53,015 nucleotides of DNA, taken from positions 1 to 53,015 of the IMG/VR virus record IMGVR_UViG_3300032523_001454. One strand, 5' to 3'. The notes below the pieces were generated by a model. It saw only the letters and a list, made by a program, of their open reading frames with translations, did no database searches and was not told where the DNA came from. Positions 25,001 to 35,700 of the stretch are shown here, one piece after another. Origin of the DNA: a virus. The number at the start of each line of letters is the position of its first letter. Within the stretch, counting starts at the first letter, position 1. Position numbers and translations under genes: made by a program.

Positions 25001-26535
25001 TTCGGGGTTATGCAGACATTGTTTACTGGAATGAGCCAGTGTTTGCCATAGTACTCATCAATGAAGCGATTAAACCACCCATATATAGCATCTTCTGTGG
25101 CCTTGAGTTCTGCGAATCTTTTTGCACTTATTCCTAGCTTCTTCTTGGGATCGTCCACATCCTTCAGCATGAATTGAACTTGACCTTGTACCGATACCCA
25201 ATGGGCTGAAAGATTAAAGGGGTCCTTACCGTTCGCTTCAAATTGTGGTATAGCTGCCCTAGCTCCTTGCAGAGCGTCTATTGATTTGATAACCCCCTCC
25301 TTGAATCTCGGGTCGTCCCTACCCCCAAACCCTAGTTTGTTGTGAACCTCAGCGCACAAACTGTTTTCTTTACCCTTCAGCAGACCGTAGGTTCTCCATG
25401 CTATAAGACTCGCAGAACACAATATCTCCTCTTCTGTGATCTCAAACATAGGAGGTAAATTATTGGGCAAGCCAGCGGCGCCCAGCATGTCTATTATCGG
25501 AGTAATATCAATCTTTGCGGTAAAATTAGGCCCATAGACTCTTACTGGTCGCCCTTCTGTATCATGTCCTAGCATCATAGCAAATGTATCTGTCAGGTGT
25601 GCTTCTGCTAGATACTGAACACTATCCCCAATTACTATTCTGTTACTGGGTTCATAAATTTCTATATTTCCTATGCTACCAGAAACTAGTCTACCAGTAT
25701 TTTGTGCGTCAATAAACAGTGTTTTTATAAAATTCATAGGGGGTGCTTTGGTCCTATCTATAAGATATACGGTAGCTACCAATCCTTCTAATAAAATAGT
25801 ATAATCACAACACAATAATTCGCAAGCCATGTCAATTAGTTCTGTAAGAGACATATGTAATGAGGTGGTTCTTGCGTATGGGGCTCTAGATATTAACAAT
25901 GCTACGAGTGTGCTCATATTAACATATATTCTTCTAGCGCTAGTTGTATAAAATGCATCACCGAATGCCCCTAAACCACCGCTATATTTTTGTTGTACTT
26001 TTTGTAAAACTTTCCATAAAAATGGCCCTTGACTACCTCCTGCTTCACCAAAATTAGTACAATCATTTATTCTGGGCCAGTTCTCACTATCCTCCCCTGG
26101 CGGACATATGGCCACATTCTCCTCTAATAACTTATTCATATTAATAAAATTAGCTATAATTGCACCAGGTATAGGATCACAATAGTAGGTTTTTAACAGA
26201 ATCTGCACTCCCCCTAAAACCTTTTTAGGATCTATAATATCCATCCTATATTCAAAACTACTGCTATTTTCTGTATAGGTCACAGAATTGATGATGCCAC
26301 CAAAAACTAACTTATCACAAATAAATTTAACTGGTGTTCCCATAGGGGGTAAATCTATGGTACCATCCACACAATTATCAACGACGAGATCAAGACTCAT
26401 GGTAGAACTACCTTGACCAATGCCCATGCTCACGCTACACCCCTTAAGTCTAACGGCGGAGCCCATAACCGGTAGATTAGTTTCAGCATCTAACAGACTA
26501 AATAAACTTTGAACGATTTGGCACTGGGTTGACAT
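22084..26535 (-). CDS. Tail hub-like protein (baseplate/tail-tip, large)
   Basis: This is a 1,483-residue protein. Residues 1-110 fit a phage tail hub domain: a beta-barrel with LKGCSVSMGIGQGSSTMSL, GTPVKFICDKLVFGGIINSV, then EYRMDIIDPKKVLGG, the 'FGG-I-x-S ... DP-x-x-(V/L)' arrangement seen in gp27/gpD-like hubs and Tal proteins. The middle is a long Cys- and Pro-containing region of unknown fold with Ala/Pro/Glu-rich and Ser/Thr/Pro-rich linkers (around residues 620-640 and 905-925). The C-terminus is a low-complexity Pro/Gly/Thr tail ending DGDSQEV. It is the last gene of the minus-strand tail operon. Hub proteins close the distal end of the tail tube and often carry cell-wall-degrading domains; none is recognisable here. 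Confidence 0.65.
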   Translation of the reverse strand: MSTQCQIVQSLFSLLDAETNLPVMGSAVRLKGCSVSMGIGQGSSTMSLDLVVDNCVDGTIDLPPMGTPVKFICDKLVFGGIINSVTYTENSSSFEYRMDIIDPKKVLGGVQILLKTYYCDPIPGAIIANFINMNKLLEENVAICPPGEDSENWPRINDCTNFGEAGGSQGPFLWKVLQKVQQKYSGGLGAFGDAFYTTSARRIYVNMSTLVALLISRAPYARTTSLHMSLTELIDMACELLCCDYTILLEGLVATVYLIDRTKAPPMNFIKTLFIDAQNTGRLVSGSIGNIEIYEPSNRIVIGDSVQYLAEAHLTDTFAMMLGHDTEGRPVRVYGPNFTAKIDITPIIDMLGAAGLPNNLPPMFEITEEEILCSASLIAWRTYGLLKGKENSLCAEVHNKLGFGGRDDPRFKEGVIKSIDALQGARAAIPQFEANGKDPFNLSAHWVSVQGQVQFMLKDVDDPKKKLGISAKRFAELKATEDAIYGWFNRFIDEYYGKHWLIPVNNVCITPKDQFIPIKVQEGDRYTLTDEPIDAGYPSVNQAFGMLGLMPGVNTSLFENGDGKITGFGKLRGNYRSTRKINGQDFEHEIFKGKLSAADCMFTVFRKAAKKRPAAEPAPAQSDSAEPAPAEPAPVDEIITLYQKIQTDGAVYSNLDLGTAEILITTEFIALAPVLANAGDRLTNFLRAVDFLFGSVVTGESNKMLDTKSINVYKCRNAAAGFESVVIPMKSNVYVYGPWTSSNPVVGSTVVVEDSSLNPWTSGGLNEMQAIGQSIADQGVRYSNVEESGSITLAELPGYSINYFLDQQVLIDSIVLSYGSVGATTAYSFKQHAQKFGSYQQTISNMIRTNTRERNSILSRLRKQRNDRRMGIAKIANTIDLLRHPEQEASPGFCLMGIYNHPIQKDLSTKTPASKSTSSSAPSTATSKSSTPEEICKQRCKESDDPTDPATEGSKVRNSHGCYIFDANDWSSFSYGEDTNDIQNYAALSLDALFAPVSILGRGDRLPRYTTGLSSKILCKSRPPMPPTDQHPCPGIYQKYLNPILNIAQLEAWDDRKNDTDIGVSISRISFGTDLTLIFSALDGRYDEATDFGFFALKGPLVLQSWGYDTQGKPIPNEVDVETDVCAGKFAQTRLTNKFMKNWLGNPRTWPVAPIDLRYDRDRGVWVSPPPDRIVVARLSETLSPNKSAKAQLLNPDITTTGSGSTTDFLNDYVVDGNAGENLVPDMKKGSTNSIITIDDYLGVETKSGTIVYAMRNDQRYIILGSSQAGLNFIAPPSSKQSLSTETGPNKGNYVITQLGDQQCDECKPKEEEFCPTDACGISDCVKDIYGRTLKPVISKAGETALEPPFKDADVTIPWGGTSATEGPFGRSSKLPAYSSFASGVLGIDSEGCLKIYPLTSCGIVAPPVTTTIDTNPPGGSPGAGGTATVSTPPNDPEPAATPEPPTSGGGATTATTGSPSDGITVNTNGTFIITFDGDSQEV
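24628..24697 (-). repeat. 15-bp repeats encoding an AEPAP linker in the hub protein
   Basis: The unit GCAGGAGCTGGTTCG and variants recur about four times and encode an (A)EPAP(A) pattern in the hub-like protein. A related 18-bp pair at 51355-51390 encodes the VAEPEP linker near the start of the tape measure. Confidence 0.8.
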
Positions 26536-26553
26536 TATATTTCTGTTCCTGTT

Positions 26554-29500
26554 TTAGGGGGTGATTGTGTATGGAATATCTTTGGTGGGACATTTATTAA
26601 AAACTAGATTGATGGACTCCTTACTATTTTGTGTTACTGAAACGGTATGTGTATCGTTTAGTAGCCCGTGTATTTTTAAATAATTCTCATCACCCTGTAT
26701 TGTATAGACTCCTGGAAGTAATTCTAAAGACACACTATAAAAGTATGTTTGACTTCCCCCTGTTTTCTCTGTGATTGTATAAGTACTTCTTGCAGGGGTA
26801 ACAACTATACTCAGTGTGCCCGTCTGCTTGGGCGCAGAGGATGGGGGTTTGGGTGCTGGTGGTATATAAGTCTCTGGGTCGCTGGGCCATCCACTGAATC
26901 CATGGTCTACCGGAACTCGCGTAGGGGAGGGATTTCTGGAGATAATACCGTCTACAGGAGGAGTATTGGGAATGCCGGGGGAGATAAGTTCTGGTGGTGG
27001 GGCTAGTATGATGATAATTTTAGCCTTGGGTATTGTTGCTACTGCATCCTTAGAAATATCTATAATTTTATTTAACATATCTATTCTAACTATTCTAGTA
27101 TCAGTGGCTAATCCTTTTGCAATGAGTATCTCTCCTTTTTTAAGTAGACCAATATTGCCACCCACAACTTTAATTGTGCTGGTCATGTTGGTTATGTCTG
27201 CCAAAATATCTCCATGTAGACGATCTCTACTTATTATAGTCAGTCTAGTATTTTCGCAAGTATCATTAGCTGCTTTTGATAGAGTTAGAGAATTATCTCT
27301 GATACTAGTAATAACAGTATTCGGATCAATACAATCTCCCAATACCACCATTTTGGTTTTCACTATTGTTATTTCGCCTTCTGTCATATTATGAGAGACT
27401 TCACTACTCTCCTTGGTTGTGGAACACCCTATGAGGTTCACGGGCTCATATATGCTAAATATTTTCTCCGGAATATCTACCAATATACTGTTAGAATCTA
27501 TAACATTATTTAACACTAGATATGAAGATACCTCAGGAAACATTTTTATTTGTTGGCCATACTCTTTCATCGTAACATCTGTTAAATTAACATTTTTAAA
27601 TTCTGCAGATATCAAAGAAGGACTATTATCGAATATGTCTTTAATAATAACTTCTAAATAACAAGATGGTAAATTAGAAATTTTATTAATATTTTCTACG
27701 AGCTTACCATCTATAAAAACAGGGTCTAGTCTTGCTTCTGTATTGGTTTTAGGTAAAGCTGGCTGTAAACCAAGCTTATATTCTATTTTATATTTGTTCT
27801 CTACGGTTTTTTTCTTATAATCATAGTATTCTATTCCTGTTGTAAAATATGAATAGTTATCCATGTCTATGTCTATACTAAAGGGAATAAACTCTTCGAA
27901 TATCTGATACTGCTTTGGTCCATCTATAGTAACCTCAAAACTTCCATTGGGCATATTAGGTAATATTAAGCAGCTTTCGCTATGGTCTACCTTGGTAATA
28001 GTTGTTGAACCACTAGTGTCTTCTTTGGTAACAATCTTGACTTTTATGGGATTAGCGGAAGGCATATTCATATACCTCTGTAGGGTCGTTTTTAAGACAG
28101 GAAACTTCTCATCAGGATTAGCGGAGATCGTTATCTCATATGACCCGGGAGACAACCCAGATACCTTATAGTAGTATACCAGTTTGTCTGGATCTGAGGT
28201 AGATGTTATGCTTTTATAGTTAGAGACAAATATAGATGGATAGGCTATGGCTGGTCTAGTATTATCTACTGTTTTTGTTGTGATATCTAATACAGGAGTA
28301 AATAATAGGGTTGGATCCGCAATAGATTCCACCGAGCAAAAACAGGTGCCATAAAAATTTGGGTTATCAACATTTAGATCCCCAGAAGGGAACCTTCTAT
28401 TATTTGGATCGTAGCTTCTGGGAGCAAAAATATCTTGCATATTAAACTCGATTTTCCCATCTTTTATGTGAACAGGATCACTTTGAAAGTAGGAGATAAC
28501 ACCATCTGTATTTTGCGCACCAATATAATATGTTCCTGGCTTCACGTCTGTTATTATATAATTAAGCTTATCGTTGTTAACACTCTCTTTGGTAGACACA
28601 GATATATTCTTGCTCGGAGTTGTTTCTCCAAAACTGTCTTCTACTATTGCAAATAAGCCCACAACCAGAGGACCTAAAGATGGATAGGTGTTCAAATCTC
28701 CCACATCTGGAGAAAAAGCGCTGTTTGTGGCTACCTTAACGTTTATAGTCCCCTTATATGAACGAGTCTCTTCGTCGTAAGGGGCTACAGCACCATTAGT
28801 ATCAATCGTCTCTATTCTTGTTGGGGCAGGCTCTATGACAACAAAGAAGGTTGGGGCAGTAGCCCACACCTGAGAAGGAACTTCTGCTGGAGCATCAATG
28901 AACGAGTATGGCACATATTCCTTCTCCCAATTTGTGGGTGGATCATTACCCAAGTTGTTACCATATGCTGTGCGACTGATAATTTGTACACAATATAGTC
29001 CAGCGGATAACCCACCAATCGAATATTGGTGAGAACTATGGTTCGTTGTCACAACTATATCTTTCAGATTAGGATCTTCTGGGAAACGCTCCACAAGTCT
29101 CTCCGTGAGATCAGTCTTTGTATCCCTAAACTGTAGTAGGCTACTATCCCACACCTCTGCTGTTCCCTTTGCTACTTCGTTTAGCTTTATATAAGAGTGT
29201 GAGAGGGAGGGGGGGTCGTCGTTGTTTGGCTCGAGACGTTGCCATGAAACAGCAAAAATACTATTAGTAATGTTTATGTCTGTTAAGAAAATCTTTCTTG
29301 CCCAAGGCTTTATCTTCGAATCTACACCCCATGTTACGTTAGATATCTTAACCTTTGTTTTCTTTGACACACCGGTACTTATGTCTCCTGTCGGAATTCG
29401 TGTGCTTATCCCGATGCGATTACTAATCCAGGTATCCCTATCCTGGTCTTTGGTTTTTTGCGGACTCCAGAAGGCGGGCCCACACGGATAAGTACTCACC

Positions 29501-29754
29501 GTTTCCGGGTTCAAGAACTCAGAAACACAGAGTCCCGTAGGATATGGATAGTTCTGAGATGCTACAGACGACCAAGAGTGAGCACAATTATTATAGGTGG
29601 TCTTAATACTATTCCCTGTGGTATTACTATAAGGAATATTAATAGGTCGATTATTCTCTGGTTGCAAGCCCGAGCAGAATATCTGTACTAAGTTATTAGT
29701 ATTAATTTTTAATGATACCCCAGAATAATCAGGGTATGAGTATAGAAAACTCAT
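26554..29754 (-). CDS. Large multidomain tail protein with Ig-like segments
   Basis: This 1,066-residue protein is predominantly beta-strand in character, with many short Gly/Pro-bounded strands. Repeated phrases such as GLYCVQIISRTAYG, PGTYYIGAQNTDG, PGSYEITISANPD and PGVYTIQGDENY have the 'PG-x-Y-x-(I/V)' hairpin of Ig-like or PEGA-type domains, so at least four such domains are likely. A Pro-rich linker (IPPAPKPPSSAPKQTG) precedes the last of these. No enzyme motif is seen. The start ATG overlaps the previous stop in a TAATG junction with GGAG upstream, so it is translationally coupled to the 502-residue gene. By position between tail proteins and hub it is probably a tail-tip or side-fiber component that contacts the host surface. 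Confidence 0.65.
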   Translation of the reverse strand: MSFLYSYPDYSGVSLKINTNNLVQIFCSGLQPENNRPINIPYSNTTGNSIKTTYNNCAHSWSSVASQNYPYPTGLCVSEFLNPETVSTYPCGPAFWSPQKTKDQDRDTWISNRIGISTRIPTGDISTGVSKKTKVKISNVTWGVDSKIKPWARKIFLTDINITNSIFAVSWQRLEPNNDDPPSLSHSYIKLNEVAKGTAEVWDSSLLQFRDTKTDLTERLVERFPEDPNLKDIVVTTNHSSHQYSIGGLSAGLYCVQIISRTAYGNNLGNDPPTNWEKEYVPYSFIDAPAEVPSQVWATAPTFFVVIEPAPTRIETIDTNGAVAPYDEETRSYKGTINVKVATNSAFSPDVGDLNTYPSLGPLVVGLFAIVEDSFGETTPSKNISVSTKESVNNDKLNYIITDVKPGTYYIGAQNTDGVISYFQSDPVHIKDGKIEFNMQDIFAPRSYDPNNRRFPSGDLNVDNPNFYGTCFCSVESIADPTLLFTPVLDITTKTVDNTRPAIAYPSIFVSNYKSITSTSDPDKLVYYYKVSGLSPGSYEITISANPDEKFPVLKTTLQRYMNMPSANPIKVKIVTKEDTSGSTTITKVDHSESCLILPNMPNGSFEVTIDGPKQYQIFEEFIPFSIDIDMDNYSYFTTGIEYYDYKKKTVENKYKIEYKLGLQPALPKTNTEARLDPVFIDGKLVENINKISNLPSCYLEVIIKDIFDNSPSLISAEFKNVNLTDVTMKEYGQQIKMFPEVSSYLVLNNVIDSNSILVDIPEKIFSIYEPVNLIGCSTTKESSEVSHNMTEGEITIVKTKMVVLGDCIDPNTVITSIRDNSLTLSKAANDTCENTRLTIISRDRLHGDILADITNMTSTIKVVGGNIGLLKKGEILIAKGLATDTRIVRIDMLNKIIDISKDAVATIPKAKIIIILAPPPELISPGIPNTPPVDGIISRNPSPTRVPVDHGFSGWPSDPETYIPPAPKPPSSAPKQTGTLSIVVTPARSTYTITEKTGGSQTYFYSVSLELLPGVYTIQGDENYLKIHGLLNDTHTVSVTQNSKESINLVFNKCPTKDIPYTITP

Positions 29755-31262
29755 TATTTACACTCCATAAATTCTATTGTACGATTATAAGACTTAGCAT
29801 TAGTAGTATCAGATTGACTTATGATTATCCAACCGGGATTTCCAATGTAATTCTTTGTCTTTTCTGCAAATGTCGCATTCACACATTTGGTTGTTTCAGC
29901 TATTTTGGTAGTATCACAACCAGACAAGTTCCCATTCACAGTAACTCTTACTGTATGAGGACTCATGCCGACATCTTGTAGTACAGAATTCTCTCCAGGA
30001 ATAATGATCTCAACAACTATCGGTGTTGGGAGTTTCTCGTCTACGGTAAAGGTCAGAGCTGTGGCCCCACCCGGCTTACAAGAGTCTATGTCAGCAAATT
30101 CCGCATTAAAAGTTATACGCCCTGACACACCAGAAATAGTGGTACTACTAGATACTCTTTGATAACAAGATGGTGCTGGTTTTGGCTCACAATCGGCATC
30201 GGGGCGTTTGACACCGGCTGGTGGCTCTGGGATATCTCCCGCAGGCGCGGGTGTACCTGGCCAAGTTCCAGCCTGTATTCCGGCTTTAATAGCGTTCCAA
30301 ACAGCTTTAGCATTGTCTAGTCTTTCTTTTTTGCATACTCCGTTCTTTAAGAATGAAGTATCTTCAGATTGCGATAAGCCATCAATTGTTCCTTGTATAG
30401 ACTTGTTTATTCTCTTGGTGTTTGCATCAGTCGTGTCTGTGGTATTAATATCTACAAATGCTGTGGGGTTACACGCTCCGTTGGTCATAATCAAAGAAAA
30501 TGACCACGTTACAGATCCATCTGCCGTATTTATGTCTATATTTTTTGTATCCAACCACTTTTTCCACGAGCTATAATCCGCTAGCTTTTTATACAGCTTA
30601 GATTCACCAAAACTAGCCATCATCAAACTCTTATATCTTTTTTTGATCAACTTAATACAAGCAGCAGATCCCGTTGTATTCTCTCCACAAATTTGACCAC
30701 TAGACATTGAGGAGACTGATATGGTACCATCAAGTTTCACATAGGACTTAATAACATTTAGCACAGGGTCTACCAAAGTTAGATTAGACTCTTCTCCTTG
30801 TACGGTAACGCGTTCTTCATACTTGCCAACACCCTTCAAATCCTCTTCGGTAAAACTATCATATCTCTTTAAAAATTCTGGATCTGGAGCAACTATAGGC
30901 TTTGTACCATCTGCTTTTGTTTCGATAGCTATTACTATGTTATAACTAGCAATACACGGCTGATCTCCGCTTGTGGCGGTAGCAGATCTAATTTTACCCA
31001 GACCCTCTAAAAATGTTGGATCTCCAGAACAGCCTATAATTAAACGACGACACTTTTTACGATCAAGACTTCTTATTTCATTCATTTGATCAATAATATC
31101 GGAACAATCATCTTTTTTAGCAAGCAATGTTCCACTCAGAGTAACAAGTAGTACCCCTCCAATGGTGTAATTTCCGCTCTTAGCATATTCATAAGACGTA
31201 CTCACAAATGGAGAAGGTCTGTAAAATTTACCATCTAAACTAACGCTATCATATTCACTCAT
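29754..31262 (-). CDS. Tail protein, paralog B of a tandem pair
   Basis: This 502-residue protein is homologous to the gene immediately upstream. The shared features, in the same order, are: an IGGV-x-x-(V/I)-(T/S)-(L/I)-SG strand near the N-terminus; a W-x-K-(W/Y)-L block followed by (N/S)-(I/L)-DI; a strand pair ending in AFVDIN; a (Q)G-x-I-x-GLS-type segment; and a C-terminal VSSSTTISGVSGRI-like hairpin. It also contains an insertion rich in Pro and Ala (TWPGTPAPAGDIPEPPAG). It is a structural protein without enzyme motifs; a tail or tail-completion role is inferred from the neighbours. Cysteines are plentiful, which is unusual for intracellular assembly. Confidence 0.65.
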   Translation of the reverse strand: MSEYDSVSLDGKFYRPSPFVSTSYEYAKSGNYTIGGVLLVTLSGTLLAKKDDCSDIIDQMNEIRSLDRKKCRRLIIGCSGDPTFLEGLGKIRSATATSGDQPCIASYNIVIAIETKADGTKPIVAPDPEFLKRYDSFTEEDLKGVGKYEERVTVQGEESNLTLVDPVLNVIKSYVKLDGTISVSSMSSGQICGENTTGSAACIKLIKKRYKSLMMASFGESKLYKKLADYSSWKKWLDTKNIDINTADGSVTWSFSLIMTNGACNPTAFVDINTTDTTDANTKRINKSIQGTIDGLSQSEDTSFLKNGVCKKERLDNAKAVWNAIKAGIQAGTWPGTPAPAGDIPEPPAGVKRPDADCEPKPAPSCYQRVSSSTTISGVSGRITFNAEFADIDSCKPGGATALTFTVDEKLPTPIVVEIIIPGENSVLQDVGMSPHTVRVTVNGNLSGCDTTKIAETTKCVNATFAEKTKNYIGNPGWIIISQSDTTNAKSYNRTIEFMECK

Positions 31263-31276
31263 ATGTATACCAATTG

Positions 31277-32773
31277 TTAAGGACAGGTTTGTATATACTC
31301 TTGATCTTCTGTGTAAGATGTATTGGTAAATGTTTTAGACCATGCTATACGTAAATAAGTTTTATTCTTCCAATTCTCTTCTAACCACTCAAGGATCCCA
31401 GTATTGAAAGAGGTACCAGCATCGGTGCACTTGGCCGGAAGAGCAGGAGGATCACATAAACCAAATGCCGCATCCCCCTCTTTGGTATATGTTAAACGAA
31501 CTCTCTCGTTTTTAAACGAGCCCAATCTTTGCATCATGGTGCCATATCTAGGAATACTGTGTGAAGAGAATTGTTCTGTGGCTGGGGTGATGACGATAGA
31601 TAAGTTTTCTGTTGCTCCATCACTACCCACACACGCATCCGCCCCATTGGCTGTGGCCCATGATATAGAGAAATTTAGGTCTCCCGTTATTCTATTGACC
31701 GACACAGAAGAAGTCGTGGGTTTCAAGAGCCCTGGAATATCGGCCGCATTAGTATTGGTACACGCAGTAGCTATTGATGATGGTTTTGGGCAACCGGGTT
31801 TTAACACGAGTTTCAAAGGTAAATAATTTAACAAAAAAGTGTCGTCATGTTTTTGTATTATCGCAGCCATCTGATTAAATACCGCTATAGCATTACCCAC
31901 TTTATTATTAGAACAAACACTTGATAGTGTTACTAGATCGGTCCAAGATATAGTAGACAATCCCTGTATATTTCCTGAAATAGTGTGTGTCTCTGATTGG
32001 GGATCAGCGTACGTATCAGAAGTAGTAAAATTAATATCTACAAAAGCAAACAGAGGAGCACAGTCCTTATCCACCAGCATAATACTAGCGCTAAAAGATA
32101 CGACCCCATCACTACTAATATCTAGACTTCTACTACCCAAATATTTAGTCCAATTTTTATAATCTTTAAAACTATCAGAGGTAGGACCCCCATAAACCAA
32201 AGTTTCCAATATGTCCATAGCAGCTCTATCACCATTACTACTACAAAATGGTTCACACTTAATACTCATTTTTGTGCTCCATTTAACAAATGTCTTACTT
32301 AACTCAAGATCGGCCGCTCCCCCCCTCTCTTTTAAAGTAAATGCATACCCATGAGATTCATCCCCCAAAGATAATGATTCAGACTGAGAGAACTCTCTAA
32401 CGTTATCTGAAGCAACAAAATTAAACCTATTACCTGGAATCGTTGTCATTGGAGCAGTCAATTCTATGCTAAACTCTCCCTGATTAATCCATGCTGGGTC
32501 TGGCCCCTGGGGGATTGTTACGTTATCTATTCTGGCTCGACCAGTATATGCCGTTGTTATTATGTCTATACAATCCGCTCTGGCCCCTAACTCCCTGATG
32601 GCTTTTAATTTACCCATTATTTCCACCCCAGAGTTACCCACTATGGATCCACTAATAGATATTTTACGAACCCCTCCTATAATTTCTCCGTCTGCGGTAC
32701 GGAAAAATTCCTCTTCCACAGTTGATATAGGACTGACTCCTAGATTTGCTCCACCTACGATAGTATCTGCCAT
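31277..32773 (-). CDS. Tail protein, paralog A of a tandem pair
   Basis: This 498-residue structural protein matches the downstream 502-residue protein along its length: IIGGVRKISISGS near residue 30, YKNWTKYLGSRSLDISSDG near 210, FAFVDIN near 245, ISGNIQGLS near 268 and TSSVSVNRITGDLNFS near 350. Identity looks low by eye but the block order is the same, so an old tandem duplication is likely. AAGGAAA precedes the ATG. The N-terminal part (IVGGANLGVSPISTVEEEFF) differs from the paralog. No recognised family; by position it follows the fiber and precedes the tip proteins. The two could form a hetero-oligomeric ring or stacked layers in the tail tip. Confidence 0.65.
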   Translation of the reverse strand: MADTIVGGANLGVSPISTVEEEFFRTADGEIIGGVRKISISGSIVGNSGVEIMGKLKAIRELGARADCIDIITTAYTGRARIDNVTIPQGPDPAWINQGEFSIELTAPMTTIPGNRFNFVASDNVREFSQSESLSLGDESHGYAFTLKERGGAADLELSKTFVKWSTKMSIKCEPFCSSNGDRAAMDILETLVYGGPTSDSFKDYKNWTKYLGSRSLDISSDGVVSFSASIMLVDKDCAPLFAFVDINFTTSDTYADPQSETHTISGNIQGLSTISWTDLVTLSSVCSNNKVGNAIAVFNQMAAIIQKHDDTFLLNYLPLKLVLKPGCPKPSSIATACTNTNAADIPGLLKPTTSSVSVNRITGDLNFSISWATANGADACVGSDGATENLSIVITPATEQFSSHSIPRYGTMMQRLGSFKNERVRLTYTKEGDAAFGLCDPPALPAKCTDAGTSFNTGILEWLEENWKNKTYLRIAWSKTFTNTSYTEDQEYIQTCP

Positions 32774-32799
32774 AAGTATTTCCTTGTCCTATATTATAA

Positions 32800-35700
32800 T
32801 CAGGTCCTATTTTTTAACAACAGTATCTCCTGATGTAATTCTTTAATAGAATTTACTAATAAAGATATCATACCCATATAGTTAATATCTTTAACCATAT
32901 TATTCTCGTCTCTGATAACAAATTCTTCTAATCCCTGATCAGCAATATCTTCTGCTATAAAACCAGCCAATTGTTTATCCTGATTAAGAAAATTATAATA
33001 AACAGGTTTTAGCTGTACTAGATCTGAAATCCCCTTGTCATAGTCAGTAATACGATCTTTAAATCTACGAGAACTACTGGTTTCTCTAAGAATATTACTA
33101 GTATCCACAACCAACGAGCTACCCACACCTATGGGCCTATTAAGATACTGAATACCACTTTGACAATTAATGGTTAATAAATTCCCAGAAACTGAAATAG
33201 GATGACCCAGACCACTACTTAGAACATTGATACCACTAGTGGAGATATTAATACTATGTAAATTATTTGTTGATAAACCCACTAGACTACTACCAGTCAT
33301 AGATATTGTATTACCATACATAGCAACCACTCCGGTACTACTTATATTGGCTCCTAATCCCCCAGAGATATATACTGATCCTGTGTGTAAGATATTAATA
33401 CCAGTAGTAATAAGAGAAATCATATCAGTATTATTTTTATGTAGATCTATATTGGCCCCAGAAGCAAAAATATCAGCAGTTGCTAAAAATTGGATATTAG
33501 TATGAGAAGTAAGATAGGTGTCACTACCTGCCCAATTTAGATTTTTACCCATTAAGAAATTATTATTACCCGTTGTTGTTGAGCAATTAAATCCTACTAT
33601 AAAATTATCTATGCCCGTAGCAGCACAAGATCTACCAATAACCACCCCTCCTTTACCCTTAACACTATTTTGATATCCAATAGCAACACCAGTACCACTA
33701 ACAACAATATTATTGCCTAGTCCAACAGCAAAACCTATAGCGTCTACTCCGCTAGTGGTAACAGTATTAGACTGTCCAACCGCCACAGAACCACCAGCAA
33801 CAGTACCTTGTACAGTATTACCATAGCCCAAGGCCACAGAATAATCATTATAAGCACCATTATAAGATCCACATGACACAGAGTATAGACCACTATTATG
33901 ATTATTGTTACCAATAGCCACACCAAATGCTTCTGATGCAGAATTACTGTTGCCTAAAATAACTACACCTAAATCTCCACTAGGTAAACACTCGTTAGCT
34001 CTACCAAAGATTGTGCTGTTGGTACCAGAACAAATAATATCTCTACCTATTAATACATTGGTATTTCCGCTAGATACAATATTTTGTCCATATATGATAG
34101 TACCAGTACCACCAGCAGAACTATTGTTTAAGCCATAGCCAACATTAATACCACTTAATCCTGCGTCTCCTATTAGAACCTGATTGTCTTGAATTTGTAT
34201 TACGGGCTTTACCACCCCTCCCACCATGATATTAGCAGAAAATTTAGAATATTCATTACCAGCAGTTGTTTGATGAATATTGCTGGTTAGTGCTAACCCT
34301 GTTTTAATAACACCGCTAGTGTTCAAAAACTCCAAAGACACAGACTGTGCTATGCCACTGGTGGGTGTGGGGGTTTTATTAAGGATAGATAGTTTAGTAT
34401 TGGCATTTAATTTTGAAGATAAAGATACTACTCCTGTGGTACTAATACTAATGTAGTGATCTGCGTCTGCAACCAAATAGGTATTATCTTTATATATAGC
34501 TCCACTTAAAGCAATGCCAGTGCCACCTATTATAAATATGCCTGTACCACCCACAGTATGACCTTGTCCCACCACCCCACAACTTAAACTACCACTATGG
34601 ATAGTATGATTATTACCAATCATTGTGCTATTCGTAACACCAGTAGAGGTATTGGTATTGCCCAACAAAACATTGTTTCCACTATTTGCACAATCTTTAC
34701 CCACAATAACACCACTAGTATTAGTATTATTAATTCCTATGGTGGTGGAAGTTGGTCTCAAAGACAATGCCGTTTGAGATATTCCATTATTAATAATCTC
34801 TATATATGCTGAAGCTTGTTCTATTCCTGTGAGCTGAGAATCCGCAGAGGCATATAATTTAGCATAAGATAGACCAGAGGCATTAAAGAACACAGAGCCC
34901 AACCTATCGTTTGTTAAACTACCACTCAGAGCGGTGTTGCTTAATACTACTGTAGGACCTAAACCACTAGAATGGATTGTCACACCCGTATTACCTACCG
35001 TGCCTGTGTGAACGATATGTAATTTATCTAATGGGCTTGAAGTATTAATACCAATATTACCAAGTCCAGCATCAACAAACAATAAATGAGAAATACCACT
35101 TCCTTCTATTCTAAAGTCTTTATCTTTAGATTGTTCATTAAATACAACTGTTTGTGTACCAGTGGGTAATATAATATCTGCACTAGCGAGAATTCCTGTG
35201 CCCCCCACCAACAAAGAGGAGCTACTCAAATCCCACTTTAACCCATTGACTCCACTAAAAGCACCACTGTTAGAGAATTGAATCAAACCATCATTTCCGT
35301 ATGCATTCATAGAGTCCTGAATAGAGTCTAACACTAGCCATCCCGTAGCAGATGGCACAGACACAATCTGCACATAGTCATTTCTAATAGATAAACTATA
35401 TGTGGATTGTCCAGATATGGTTTGTGCTCCGGATGGATCAAGTACCACAGCATCTGTTTGATTCTGATCATCATTTGTTGTGTCATTTAATAAAAATCCC
35501 ATAATAATAGGATCTATTTGACCATCTACTGTGGGTAATGATACAGTAATATTAGCAGCTGTAGCATCTAAAATATATGTGGCTGGCATATACGGGGGAC
35601 TAAAACTCACTCCTGTGTGGTCAACATTAAGAAAACCATTATTAATAATATCTTCTGTAATTGCTGTTGTTAGGGTTTTTGTACCAGCACTAAAAATAAC

